Below, in pieces: positions 24,710 to 33,324 of a DNA stretch of 64,000 bases (position 1 is its first letter; each line of letters begins with the position of its first letter). The stretch is from an uncultured Paracoccus sp. (GTDB lineage: Bacteria; Pseudomonadota; Alphaproteobacteria; Rhodobacterales; Rhodobacteraceae): positions 62,001-126,000 of the forward strand of contig NZ_CANMEH010000001.1 in assembly GCF_947496875.1 (NCBI RefSeq), in the 5' to 3' direction. The notes under the pieces are model-generated. The model was not told the origin of the DNA. It ran no database searches and was given only the letters and a program-made list of their open reading frames with translations. Both the position numbers and the translations under genes were made by a program.

Positions 24710-25468
24710 CTATGCCATCTGCCACAGCAGCCGCAACGCCAGCGCGGTCGAGGTGACCACCAGCAGCGGCTTGATCAGCCGCGCGCCTTTCCGCACCGCG
24801 ATCCGTGAGCCGAGCGCGGCACCCAGCATCTGCGCGGGACCCATGATCAGGCCCAGCAGCCACAGCGGCTGCCCGGTCACCGCAAAGGCCGCCAACCCGC
24901 CGACGTTGGATGCAAGATTCACCAGCTTGGTGTGGGCCGTGGCGCGCAGGACGCCGTACCCGGCCAGCATCACAAAGGACAGCATGTAGAACGCGCCCGC
25001 GCCGGGACCGATCAGCCCGTCGTAGAAGCCGATCGCCGGCACGACGGCCAGGGCGAACAGGGCCGGGGTCATCCGGCGGGCGCGATCGGTGTCGTCGAGG
25101 CCGGGGCGCAGCGCAAAGAACGCCGCGATGCCTAGCAGGATCACCGGCAGCACGATCCGCAGCGCCTCGGTCGGCAGGGCGGTGACCAGCACCGCTCCGG
25201 CAGCCCCGGCGCCGAACGCGATCAGCGCCAGCCACCCCTGCTGGCGCAGATCGACCAGTCCGCTGCGCGCATAGCTCGCGGCCGCCGTGGCGGCGCCGAA
25301 ACTCGCCTGGACCTTGTTGGTGGCAAGCGCCTGTTCCGGTGTCGCCCCGGCCAGCATCAGCACCGGCACGGTGATCAGTCCGCCGCCGCCCGCGATGGAA
25401 TCGACGAATCCGGCAGCCAGGGCCGCGGCGGCAAGCATCGCCACGACATCGGGCGCCAGCGCGATCAT
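24710..25468 (-). CDS. TSUP-family (TauE/SafE) membrane transporter
   Basis: This 252-residue permease has about eight helices in two repeats. The family motif GFVDSIAGGGGLITVPVL is at 20-37, and the second repeat has GFYDGLIGPGAGAFYML. TSUP proteins are thought to export sulfite, sulfoacetate or other organosulfur anions. It is tempting to link this one to the sulfite made by the suy operon, but it is 17 kb away with unrelated neighbours, so this is only a possibility. Confidence 0.85.
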   Translation of the reverse strand: MIALAPDVVAMLAAAALAAGFVDSIAGGGGLITVPVLMLAGATPEQALATNKVQASFGAATAAASYARSGLVDLRQQGWLALIAFGAGAAGAVLVTALPTEALRIVLPVILLGIAAFFALRPGLDDTDRARRMTPALFALAVVPAIGFYDGLIGPGAGAFYMLSFVMLAGYGVLRATAHTKLVNLASNVGGLAAFAVTGQPLWLLGLIMGPAQMLGAALGSRIAVRKGARLIKPLLVVTSTALALRLLWQMA

Positions 25469-25490
25469 GTCGGCAGAATCAAAGGCCGGG

Positions 25491-25808
25491 TCAGTTCAGC
25501 CCGTGCAGCGCATAGCGGCCATCCTCGAAATCGCCGAACTGCTCGGTCAACTCGGGATGTTCCAGGGGCTCGCCCGATGGGTCGGGGACCAGGTTCTGCT
25601 CCGAGACATAGGCGACGTAATAAGTTGCCTCGGTTTCGGCATAGAGATGGTAGAACGGCTGATCCCGCGAGGGACGCACATCTTCGGGAATGGACTGGTA
25701 CCATTCCTCGGTGTTGGCGAATTCCGGGTCGACGTCGAACACCACGCCCCGAAAGGGGTGCTTGCGATGCCGAACCACCTGTCCGATGTTGTATTTTGCC
25801 GTTCTCAT
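25491..25808 (-). CDS. hspQ: Heat shock protein HspQ
   Basis: This 105-residue YccV-like protein is known in enterics as a hemimethylated-DNA-binding protein and Lon specificity factor. The sequence starts AKYNIGQVVRHRKHPFRGVV, then DVDPEF, PFYHLYAE, YVAYVSEQNL, the standard HspQ order. ATG 25808 gives the usual family length. It lies 22 bp from the TSUP gene on the same strand and may be co-transcribed with it. Confidence 0.9.
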   Translation of the reverse strand: MRTAKYNIGQVVRHRKHPFRGVVFDVDPEFANTEEWYQSIPEDVRPSRDQPFYHLYAETEATYYVAYVSEQNLVPDPSGEPLEHPELTEQFGDFEDGRYALHGLN

Positions 25809-25903
25809 CGTACCGGCCCCGTCATGTCGTGGATTCCGCGATCCTACTATCCGCGGGCCTTGATGTCCACCAGCGCGGCCCGCAGACAGGGTAAACCGGT
25901 TCG

Positions 25904-26371
25904 TCATGGGCGACCGCCCGCCGGCGCTGCCGCACCGATCGGGACGGCCGACATGGCCATCTTGGCAGAGCCCTGCGTGAACTCTCGGGAATGGACGAGA
26001 TAGATCAGGACGGCGTTTTCCGCGTCCAGGATCCGCGTGACCTTCAGCGCCTTGAAGATCAGCGCCCGGCCTTCGGAAAACACCTCCTCGCCATCGGCGC
26101 CGCGGTCGATATCCCCCAGGGTGATCGGGCCGGTCTGGCTGCACTCGATGGCGCTGTTCGACGGATCCTCGAACCAGTTGCCCTGGCTGAGCCGGTCGAG
26201 CATCGAGCGCGAGAAATAGGCGACATGGCAGGTAACGCCCTGCACCTCGGGATCGGCGATGGATTCGATCACCACGTCGTTGCCGACCCAGTCGACCCCG
26301 ATTCGTCCGATCTCTTCGGCCTGCGCCGCGACGGGGAAGAGCGCCAGCAGCGCGACCATCAGTCGTGTCAT
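25904..26371 (-). CDS. creA: CreA family periplasmic protein
   Basis: This 155-residue exported protein has a signal peptide (MTRLMVALLALFPVAAQA) and the CreA order: IGRIGVDWVGND, IADPEVQGVTCHVAYFSR, IECSQTGPI, and a C-terminal SAKMAMSAVPI. The two Cys likely form a disulfide. The function of CreA is not known. The start at 26371, after AAAAGGAACCC, is preferred over an upstream in-frame ATG at 26458. It is 95 bp upstream of hspQ on the same strand. Confidence 0.85.
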   Translation of the reverse strand: MTRLMVALLALFPVAAQAEEIGRIGVDWVGNDVVIESIADPEVQGVTCHVAYFSRSMLDRLSQGNWFEDPSNSAIECSQTGPITLGDIDRGADGEEVFSEGRALIFKALKVTRILDAENAVLIYLVHSREFTQGSAKMAMSAVPIGAAAPAGGRP

Positions 26372-26454
26372 CTTCGGGTTCCTTTTCTCCGCTGGACAGG
26401 GGGATCTGTCGCGCCGGGCGGGCGACATGGACAAGGGTCCGGGCGCCGATCGGA

Positions 26455-27183
26455 TCACGGTCCCGGCTGCAGCAGCCGGGGCCCCGAGTCCGTCAGCAGC
26501 CAGACCCCATCCGAATCCAGTCGAACCACGCTCAGCGGGCCGCCATGCGCTGCGCCCGTGTCAATGTTCAGACGGTTGCCGTGATGCTCCGGGGCGTCGA
26601 CGGGGGTATGGCCGTGAACGACCAGCACGCCATGATCGCGGGCGTCGCCCAGGAAGGGCTTGCGCATCCACAGCAGATCATCCTCGGTCTGCGCGCCCAG
26701 GTCGATACCGGGCCGGATCCCCGCATGGACGAACAGCGCCAGCGGGGTCAGGTGCCAGGGGGGCAGTCCGTCCAGCCAGCGGGAGTGGTCGGCCGGGATC
26801 TTCTGCAGCGCCTCGGCATGGACCTCGGCCAGGGGACGACTCTCTCCCTCCGCGATGCCATAGGACAGCAGCGTGGCGCCGGCCCCGGCGTCGCGGCGGG
26901 GCCATGGGCCGGCGTCGGACGCCCGTGGATCGATCCAGCCGGGATCGCGGAGAAAGTTGGGCAGCGCCCGGTCGTGGTTGCCCTTGATAACCCGCCAGTC
27001 ACGCCCGGCGGCCTGACCGTCCATCAGGAACCCGATCACCCCCGCGCTGTCCGGACCACGATCGATCAGGTCGCCGACATGCACCACCGGAGATGTCTCC
27101 CCGCCATCGGCAGCGACAAGGTCGTGTGCCGTCCGCAACAGCGCCAGATGCCCGTGAACGTCGCCGATCGCGTAGATGCGCAT
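26455..27183 (-). CDS. Metallophosphatase, PPP serine/threonine phosphatase type
   Basis: This 242-residue calcineurin-like phosphatase has all dinuclear-metal motifs: GDVHGH at 7-12, GDLIDRGPDS at about 38-47, GNHDRAL near 69-75, and FVHAGIRPG plus VVHGHTP in the second half. These bind two metal ions and the phosphate. It resembles PrpA/ApaH-like enzymes, so a phosphoprotein or a dinucleotide could be the substrate. It ends 83 bp before creA on the same strand and starts 74 bp beyond serA. Confidence 0.88.
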   Translation of the reverse strand: MRIYAIGDVHGHLALLRTAHDLVAADGGETSPVVHVGDLIDRGPDSAGVIGFLMDGQAAGRDWRVIKGNHDRALPNFLRDPGWIDPRASDAGPWPRRDAGAGATLLSYGIAEGESRPLAEVHAEALQKIPADHSRWLDGLPPWHLTPLALFVHAGIRPGIDLGAQTEDDLLWMRKPFLGDARDHGVLVVHGHTPVDAPEHHGNRLNIDTGAAHGGPLSVVRLDSDGVWLLTDSGPRLLQPGP

Positions 27184-27204
27184 CGCAGCTGCCCTGAAGA
27201 CTGG

Positions 27205-27230
27205 ACCCCGGCCCGTGATCGGGCCGGGGT
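27205..27230 (-). terminator. Stem-loop downstream of serA
   Basis: ACCCCGGCCC (27205-27214) and GGGCCGGGGT (27221-27230) form a perfect 10-bp stem with a GTGATC loop, 27 bp past the serA stop. It is probably the terminator of the serC-serA operon, though no T-run follows. Confidence 0.6.
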
Positions 27231-27256
27231 GAGGGTTGATCGGGTCGCGTCGCCGC

Positions 27257-28849
27257 TCACGCGTCGAAATGCAGCGCCCGGACCTGCTCGAACTTGCCGG
27301 TCTGCAGCAGCGCCTCGCGCACCTCGTTGCGCAGCGGCTCGTCAAGGTAGGTGATGGCGATCGCGTCGCCACCCCCGGCGGTGCGGCCCAGGGTAAAGTT
27401 CGCCATGTTGACGCCCATGTCGCCCAGCGTGGCACCGAGCGTGCCGATCACCCCCGGCACGTCGCGGTTGCGGGTGTACATCATGTGCTCGCCGATCTCG
27501 GCATCGACGTTGATGCCGCGGATCTGGATGAAGCGGGGCTTGCCGTCGCTGAACACGGTTCCCGCGATCGAGCGCTCGCGGTTGCCGGAGACCATCGTCA
27601 CCTTGATGTAGCCGTCATACACGCCGGACTTGTCCTGGGTGGTCGTGGCGATCTGGATGCCGCGGTCCTTCGCGACGACCGGCGCCGACACCATGTTCAC
27701 GTCGGGAATGGCGACCTTCATGACCCCCGCGATCACCGACGCGTTCAGGGCGTTCAGGTTCATTTCCGCGGCAACGCCGTCATACAGGATGTTGATCGCC
27801 TTGATCGGCTCGTCGGTCATCTGCCCGACAAAGCTGCCGAGATGGCCCGCGAGCTTGATCCACGGACCCATGAGCGCCGCTTCCTCGGCGGTGACCGAGG
27901 GCATGTTCAGCGCGTTCTGCACCGCCCCGGTCAGCAGATAGTCCGACATCTGCTCGGCCACCTGCAGGGCGACGTTCTCCTGCGCCTCGGCGGTGGACGC
28001 GCCGAGATGCGGCGTCACCACAACGTTGGGCAGGTTGAACAGCGGGCTTTCGGTCGCGGGTTCGGTGGCGAACACGTCCAGCGCCGCACCCGCGACGTGG
28101 CCCGACTTCAGCAGGTCGGCCAGTGCGGCCTCATCGATCAGGCCGCCGCGGGCGGCGTTGATGATGCGCACGCCCTTCTTGGTCTTGGCCAGGTTCTCGG
28201 CCGAGAGGATGTTGCGGGTCTTGTCGGTCAGCGGCACGTGAAGGGTGATGAAGTCCGCGCGCTTCAGCAACTCGTCCATCTCGACCTTAGTCACGCCCAT
28301 CTCGCGGGCCCGGTCCTCGGACAGGAACGGGTCATAGGCCAGGACCTTCATCTTCAGCCCCAGCGCCCGGTCGGCCACGATGCTGCCGATATTACCGGCG
28401 CCGATCAGGCCCAGCGTCTTGTTGAAGACCTCGGTCCCCATGAAGCGGTTCTTTTCCCACTTGCCCGCATGGGTCGAGGCGCTGGCCTCGGGCAGCTGCC
28501 GGGCCACCGCAAACATCAGGGCGATGGCGTGCTCGGCGGTGGTCACGCTGTTGCCGAACGGCGTGTTCATGACGATCACGCCCTTTTTAGACGCCGCGGG
28601 GATGTCGACATTGTCGACCCCGATCCCGGCGCGGGCGATCACCTTCAGCCGCGTCGCCTTGTCCAGCAGCTTGTCGGTGACCTTGGTGGCCGACCGGATC
28701 GCCAGCCCGTCATAGTCGCCGATGATCTCGGCCAGCCTGTCCTTGTCCTTGCCCAGATCGGGCATGTAGTCGACGTCGACGCCGCGATCGCGAAAGATCT
28801 GGACGGCGGTTTCGCTCAGCGCGTCGGAAACCAGAACCTTGGGTGCCAT
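27257..28849 (-). CDS. serA: D-3-phosphoglycerate dehydrogenase
   Basis: This 530-residue enzyme catalyses the first step of phosphorylated serine synthesis. The Rossmann motif is GLIGAGNIGS near 147-156; catalytic Arg (NAARGG), Glu (TEPATE) and His (TPHLGAST) follow. The second half has the intervening ASB domain and a C-terminal ACT domain (FIQIRGINVDAEIGEHMMYT, VPGVIGTLGA), the long SerA type. ATG 28849 is used, not the upstream 28876. It follows serC by 96 bp on the same strand; serine feedback through ACT is known for some members of the family. Confidence 0.95.
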   Translation of the reverse strand: MAPKVLVSDALSETAVQIFRDRGVDVDYMPDLGKDKDRLAEIIGDYDGLAIRSATKVTDKLLDKATRLKVIARAGIGVDNVDIPAASKKGVIVMNTPFGNSVTTAEHAIALMFAVARQLPEASASTHAGKWEKNRFMGTEVFNKTLGLIGAGNIGSIVADRALGLKMKVLAYDPFLSEDRAREMGVTKVEMDELLKRADFITLHVPLTDKTRNILSAENLAKTKKGVRIINAARGGLIDEAALADLLKSGHVAGAALDVFATEPATESPLFNLPNVVVTPHLGASTAEAQENVALQVAEQMSDYLLTGAVQNALNMPSVTAEEAALMGPWIKLAGHLGSFVGQMTDEPIKAINILYDGVAAEMNLNALNASVIAGVMKVAIPDVNMVSAPVVAKDRGIQIATTTQDKSGVYDGYIKVTMVSGNRERSIAGTVFSDGKPRFIQIRGINVDAEIGEHMMYTRNRDVPGVIGTLGATLGDMGVNMANFTLGRTAGGGDAIAITYLDEPLRNEVREALLQTGKFEQVRALHFDA

Positions 28850-28945
28850 GTGCTTGCTCCTTGCGGCAGGGCGCATCCGGCGCTCGCCTGCCTTGTCGTC
28901 TGTTTGGAAGTGTCGTGGGGAACGGGGGCGGGCCGTTGCGGCCCG

Positions 28946-30094
28946 TCACCCCTGCGCGGCGAGTTCCGCGGTGAACGCCCATTCGATCCACGGCATCAGC
29001 GCCGCGACGTCCGCCGTCTCGACCGTCGATCCGCACCAGATCCGCAGCCCGGGCGGCGCGTCGCGATAGGCGCCGATATCCAGCCCCACGCCTTCCTTTT
29101 CCAGCCGCTTGGCGACCGCCTTGGCGAAGGCGGCGCCGTCCCTGATCCGGTCGTCCGTGAACTGCAGGCAGACCGAGGTGGTGGACGCCGTCGCGGGGTC
29201 CTGCGCGAGGTTCGCGATCCACGGACGGTCGGCGCAGAAATCCCACACGACCCGGGCGTTCGCGTCGGCACGCGCGATCAGCCCGCGCAGCCCGCCCACG
29301 GATTTCGCCCAGTCCAGCGCGACAAGGTAGTCCTCGACGCACAGCATCGACGGGGTGTTGATCGTCTCGCCCCTGAAGATGCCCTCGATCAGCTTGCCGC
29401 CCTTGGTCAGGCGGAAGATCTTGGGCAGCGGACGGTCGGGGGTGAAGCTTTCCAGCCGTTCGACCGCGCGCGGGGACAGGATCAGCACGCCGTGCGCGCC
29501 CTCGCCACCCAGAACCTTCTGCCAGCTGAAGGTCACCACATCCAGCTTGTCCCAGGGGAGGTCCATGGCGAACGCCGCGCTGGTGGCGTCGCAGATGGTC
29601 AGCCCCTCGCGGTCGGCCGGGATCGCATCGCCGTTCGGCACCCGCACGCCGCTGGTGGTGCCGTTCCAGGTGAACACGACGTCGCGGTCGAAATCGACCT
29701 GCGCGAAGTCCACGATCTGGCCGTAATCGGCCTTGCGCACCGTCGCATCCAGCTTCAGCTGCTTGACCGCGTCGGTGACCCAGCCCTCGCCGAACGATTC
29801 CCACGCCAGCATCTCGACCGGGCGCGCCCCGAGCATGGTCCACATCGCCATCTCGACGGCGCCGGTGTCTGACCCGGGCACGATGCCGATGCGGTAATCG
29901 GCCGGAACCTCCAGCACCTCGCGCGTCAGGTCGATCGCCTGCGCCAGCTTGGCCTTGCCGATGGCGGCGCGGTGCGACCGGCCCAAGGGGGCGTCGGCGA
30001 GCATGTCGAGCGAGAAGGCGGGAATCTTGGCACAGGGGCCAGACGAGAAACGCGGATTGGCCGGCCGCGTTGCCGGGGTCGTCGTGTCGAGCAT
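28946..30094 (-). CDS. serC: Phosphoserine aminotransferase
   Basis: This 382-residue PLP enzyme converts 3-phosphohydroxypyruvate to phosphoserine. The N-terminal [16 protein letters not shown] block and the PLP-lysine segment [15 protein letters not shown] mark the alphaproteobacterial SerC type. The [16 protein letters not shown] block binds cofactor phosphate. It heads the serC-serA operon, with serB divergent. A hairpin plus T-tract sits 17 bases before the start, with a GGAAGG Shine-Dalgarno. Confidence 0.95.
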   Translation of the reverse strand: MLDTTTPATRPANPRFSSGPCAKIPAFSLDMLADAPLGRSHRAAIGKAKLAQAIDLTREVLEVPADYRIGIVPGSDTGAVEMAMWTMLGARPVEMLAWESFGEGWVTDAVKQLKLDATVRKADYGQIVDFAQVDFDRDVVFTWNGTTSGVRVPNGDAIPADREGLTICDATSAAFAMDLPWDKLDVVTFSWQKVLGGEGAHGVLILSPRAVERLESFTPDRPLPKIFRLTKGGKLIEGIFRGETINTPSMLCVEDYLVALDWAKSVGGLRGLIARADANARVVWDFCADRPWIANLAQDPATASTTSVCLQFTDDRIRDGAAFAKAVAKRLEKEGVGLDIGAYRDAPPGLRIWCGSTVETADVAALMPWIEWAFTAELAAQG

Positions 30095-30110
30095 GGTTAG
30101 CCTTCCAGCT

Positions 30111-30134
30111 AAAAAGCCCCTCGTTGGGGAGGGG
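30111..30134 (-). promoter_or_regulatory. serC leader: hairpin followed by a T-tract (candidate attenuator / serC motif)
   Basis: Read on minus, the 5' leader contains CCCCTC-CCCAAC-GAGGGG (30134-30117) directly followed by CTTTTT (30116-30111), then the GGAAGG ribosome site and the serC ATG at 30094. A stem followed by a U-run inside a leader is the form of an intrinsic terminator. Alphaproteobacteria are known to carry a serC RNA motif at this location; whether this matches its consensus could not be tested. Confidence 0.5.
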
Positions 30135-30227
30135 TGTCCCGCTGCCGGACATACGCGCCGCGAGCGACTGGCGCAAGGCGGGAAATCCGCCTAGTCGGGG
30201 TCCCGTGCCGTCAGACGGAGGATCAGG

Positions 30228-31106
30228 ATGTACACGGTCGTCATGCTTGCCGCCCCCCACCGGGCCGACCTGACCGACGCGGCGGTGACCACGCTCAAGT
30301 CGCGCTGGGATGGCGGGCACGCGCTGTGGCTGTCCTATGGTGTCGCGGCCGAGTTTCCGGTGGCCGACATGCCGTCCGATTTCGATGCGATCTCGGCCGA
30401 CTGGCGGGCCGCCGGGCGTGACCTGGCGATCGTGCCCGTAGCCGGCCGGCGCAAGGCGCTGCTGCTGGCGGACATGGATTCGACCATGATCGAACAGGAA
30501 TGCCTGGACGAACTGGCCGCGGTGGCCGGGTTCGGCGACCGGGTCGCGGCGATCACTGCCCGCGCGATGAACGGCGAACTGGATTTCGAGACGTCGCTGG
30601 TCGAGCGGGTCGCCCTGCTCGAGGGCCTCCCCGAGACGGTCATCGGGGACGTGCTGACCAGCCGGATCACGCTGGCCCCCGGCGGTCGCACCCTCGTCGC
30701 GACGATGCGGGCGCAGGGGGCGTGGTCGGTTCTGGTGTCCGGCGGATTCACAGATTTCACCGGTCCCGTCGCCCAGCGGATCGGCTTCGACGAACAGCGG
30801 GCAAATGTGCTGATCGGCCAGGACGGGCGGCTGACGGGCCGGGTCGGTCTGCCGATCCTCGGCCGCGAGGCCAAGGTGCAGGCGCTGGACGAGGTGACGG
30901 CCGCCCGCGGCCTGACCGCCGCGGACGTGATCGCGGTGGGCGACGGCGCGAACGATCTGGGCATGCTGCATCGTGCCGGGCTGGGGGTGGCACTGCACGC
31001 CAAGCCCGTCGTCGCGGCACAGGCACCGGTGCGGATCGACCACGGCGACCTGACCGCGCTTCTCTATCTGCAGGGTTATGGCGACGACGAGTTCGTGCGG
31101 GTCTGA
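30228..31106 (+). CDS. serB: Phosphoserine phosphatase
   Basis: This 292-residue HAD phosphatase catalyses the last step of serine synthesis. The nucleophile motif LLLADMDSTMIEQE has Asp82 and Asp84; SGGFTDFT carries motif II Ser, and GDGANDLGML carries the metal-binding Asp pair. The first ~75 residues are a degenerate ACT-like domain as in long SerB proteins. It is divergent from serC-serA with 133 bp between the starts, which puts all three serine genes under one intergenic region. Confidence 0.95.
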   Translation: MYTVVMLAAPHRADLTDAAVTTLKSRWDGGHALWLSYGVAAEFPVADMPSDFDAISADWRAAGRDLAIVPVAGRRKALLLADMDSTMIEQECLDELAAVAGFGDRVAAITARAMNGELDFETSLVERVALLEGLPETVIGDVLTSRITLAPGGRTLVATMRAQGAWSVLVSGGFTDFTGPVAQRIGFDEQRANVLIGQDGRLTGRVGLPILGREAKVQALDEVTAARGLTAADVIAVGDGANDLGMLHRAGLGVALHAKPVVAAQAPVRIDHGDLTALLYLQGYGDDEFVRV

Positions 31107-31126
31107 CCTGTCGCGACGACCCGCTG

Positions 31127-32161
31127 TCAGCGCGTCGGGGGTCGGGGCGTCAGGGCCGCGACGGTGTCTGCCGCCGGCCTGGCCACCGCCTGCGCGGCAC
31201 CGGTCCCCGCCCACTGTGCGCCGTACCCCGTCTCGCCGGCCGCCAGCGCCGCCGCGTTCAGCGCCTTGGCCGCGTCATACGCCACCGGATAGTCGGGTGC
31301 GGCCGCGTCGTCGATCGCGGTGAGCAGGTTCGAGATCGAGCGTGCCGGCCGGCCCGAGATGGCCCGCGTCATCGTCGTTTCGCCGCGCGACAGGGCAGCG
31401 CGATGCGCGGCCGTGGTCGCCGCCTCGGGGGCCCGCAGGAAGGCCGTGCCGCACTGCACGGCGACGGCGCCCGCGGCCAGCGCGTCCCGTGTGTCAGTGG
31501 CCCGCATGATCGCGCCCGCGGCGACCACCGGGATCGGCAGGCCGCGCAGCGACGCCAACAGGTCCGGCAGCGCCAGCCGCGCGTCGGCCCCAGCGGGGTC
31601 GAACAGGCCGCGATGGCCGCCCGCCTCCCACCCCTGGGCGATCACCAGGTCGAGGCCGGCCGCCACGATCGCTTGCGCCTCTGCCGCCGACGTTACGGTC
31701 GCACCCAATACCGCCCCGGCGTCCCGCAACGCCTGCAGCCGCGCCGCGTCGGGAAGGCCGAAATGAAAGCTGACGAGGGCGGGCCGGGCGGCGCACAGCA
31801 CCCGCAGCATCGCATCGTCGGTCAGAAAGCTCGGATAGATCTCCGTCAGGCGAGGCGGCGGCGATGCCCCGTATGCGGCAAAGCGGGGCGCCAGCATGTT
31901 CAGCCAGGATGCCTCAACCCCCGGATCACGGTGGGCGGGCGCGTGGCAGAACAGGTTCACGCCAAAGGGCCTGTCAGTCAGCCCGCGTGTCTGCCCGATT
32001 GCTGCCGCGGCCTCTGTCGCGTTCATGGCGCCCAGGCCGAGCGACCCGAGCCCGCCTGCGTTGCTGACCGCGGCGGCGAGAGCGGGCGTGGACACACCCG
32101 CCATAGGCGCCTGGATCACCGGCCGGTCCAGCGTGATCGATGCGAGTCGAATGGGGGACAT
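31127..32161 (-). CDS. Nitronate monooxygenase family protein
   Basis: This 344-residue FMN enzyme of the 2-nitropropane dioxygenase class has PVIQAPMAGVSTPALAAAVS at the N-terminus, VIAQGWEAGGHRG, with the catalytic His region, and PVVAAGAIM for FMN phosphate. The role is probably detoxification of nitronates such as propionate 3-nitronate, but some members act on other substrates. ATG 32161 (GGAA eight bases before) is chosen; 32179 is an alternative. It converges with serB at 20 bp. Confidence 0.8.
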   Translation of the reverse strand: MSPIRLASITLDRPVIQAPMAGVSTPALAAAVSNAGGLGSLGLGAMNATEAAAAIGQTRGLTDRPFGVNLFCHAPAHRDPGVEASWLNMLAPRFAAYGASPPPRLTEIYPSFLTDDAMLRVLCAARPALVSFHFGLPDAARLQALRDAGAVLGATVTSAAEAQAIVAAGLDLVIAQGWEAGGHRGLFDPAGADARLALPDLLASLRGLPIPVVAAGAIMRATDTRDALAAGAVAVQCGTAFLRAPEAATTAAHRAALSRGETTMTRAISGRPARSISNLLTAIDDAAAPDYPVAYDAAKALNAAALAAGETGYGAQWAGTGAAQAVARPAADTVAALTPRPPTR

Positions 32162-32288
32162 CTGCCTGGTTCCGATCATGTGGCTGCGACCCGCGGCACC
32201 CAAGCCGATCGGACCGGCGGCGCGGATGGTCAGCCTAGGAGCCGGGTGGCGGGGCAGCAAGGGCCGGGTATGTTCCGGCCCGCCGGGT

Positions 32289-32780
32289 TCACGCCTCGTG
32301 CTCGGTCGTGGGGATGTTGAAGGCCAGCAGGTTGCGCTGGTCCTCGCGGAAATAGGCGAGCGACTGGGTCAGCCCGTGGATGATCAGCCACCCGAACCCG
32401 CCTTCGGGCAGCGGCTGGTCAGGGGCACGGACCGGCGGAGCTTTCCCGATCAGCAAGGGCGGCGGCAGCCGCACCCCGTCGTCGGTAATTGCGCAGGCCA
32501 CGCCGTTGCGGTGACAGGCTGCGGACAGGTGGATGCGTCGCGGCTCGGGCATCTGGTCGGTCGGCGGGCCGCCATGCAGGACGATGTTGTTCATCACCTC
32601 GGCCAGCACCAGTTCCAGCCGGCCCAGCACGTCGGGATGGACATGCGGGGCCAGCCGGGCGTTCAGGTCGGTCAGGGTATCGCGCACCGCCATCTGCTCG
32701 GCGGGAAGGATGCGGTTGAACAGCGGCAGCACCGGATCGGGCTGCCTGACCCGCCCCGAGACGAGCGGCGGCTGGGTCAT
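32289..32780 (-). CDS. Anti-sigma regulatory factor (HATPase_c, RsbW-like kinase)
   Basis: This 163-residue protein has a GHKL-type ATP-binding domain: LELVLAEVMNNIVLHGG (N-box), VACAITDDGV (G1-like), and EGGFGWLIIHGL (G2-like). Such proteins bind sigma factors or phosphorylate STAS antagonists. The STAS gene upstream overlaps this start as ATGA, so the two are a partner-switch pair. No sigma factor or PP2C phosphatase is adjacent. Confidence 0.8.
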   Translation of the reverse strand: MTQPPLVSGRVRQPDPVLPLFNRILPAEQMAVRDTLTDLNARLAPHVHPDVLGRLELVLAEVMNNIVLHGGPPTDQMPEPRRIHLSAACHRNGVACAITDDGVRLPPPLLIGKAPPVRAPDQPLPEGGFGWLIIHGLTQSLAYFREDQRNLLAFNIPTTEHEA

Positions 32781-33229
32781 CCCGCCCCGCCCCCGGCCGC
32801 ACGGGAGGCAGGCTCTGCCACATCCGTGGGTCGCGCACCTGTCGCCGGGGCTTGCGATCCCTGCGGGCGCGATCTTCCGCCGACAGGGGCCGGGGCGGAT
32901 GTGGCGGTCGCGTCGTCCGCGGCGGCGTCGCGGATGGTGAACACGCTGTCCATGCGGGTCAGCCGAAATACGCGCAGGACGTTGGGTGTCAGCCCTGAAA
33001 GCTGCATCTGCTGGCCGTCCGGCAGGGTCTTGTGCAGCGCGATCAATGCGCCGAGGCCCGAGCTGTCCATGAACGCCACCCGCGTCATGTCGACCAGGAT
33101 CACCGGCGCTGCCTTGGCCGCAACCTCGCGCATGCGATCCTTGAACGGCAGCGCCATGGCGGCGTCCAGTCGCGGTTCCTCGATCCGGACCGTGGTGCAG
33201 TCGGTCCCCCAGTCGATGGTCAGGTTCAT
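32777..33229 (-). CDS. STAS-domain anti-sigma factor antagonist
   Basis: This 150-residue protein has a single STAS domain in residues 1-105. The MTRVAFMDSSGLGALIALHK block carries the phosphorylatable serine (DSSGLGAL). The last ~40 residues are an Ala/Pro-rich tail, probably disordered. ATG 33229 is favoured over 33262 by a GGGGA five bases upstream. It overlaps the anti-sigma gene by 4 bp and probably releases that protein's target when dephosphorylated. Confidence 0.83.
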   Translation of the reverse strand: MNLTIDWGTDCTTVRIEEPRLDAAMALPFKDRMREVAAKAAPVILVDMTRVAFMDSSGLGALIALHKTLPDGQQMQLSGLTPNVLRVFRLTRMDSVFTIRDAAADDATATSAPAPVGGRSRPQGSQAPATGARPTDVAEPASRAAGGGAG

Positions 33230-33324
33230 CGGCGTCCCCGTCAGCCAGATCCGGTCTTGCACCGGCCTAGCCGAAAATCGTTACCATAGGCTGAACACCC
33301 GCCGACCCCTAGAGGAGCCTCGCG

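Noticed and set aside
24710..25468. Assigning the TSUP protein as the sulfite exporter of the sulfolactate pathway
   Set aside because: It is 17 kb away with unrelated neighbours, and the operon already has its own exporter gene.
27236..29872. 878-codon plus-strand frame opposite serA and serC
   Set aside because: It is a GC-driven shadow; both minus-strand genes have complete catalytic motifs.
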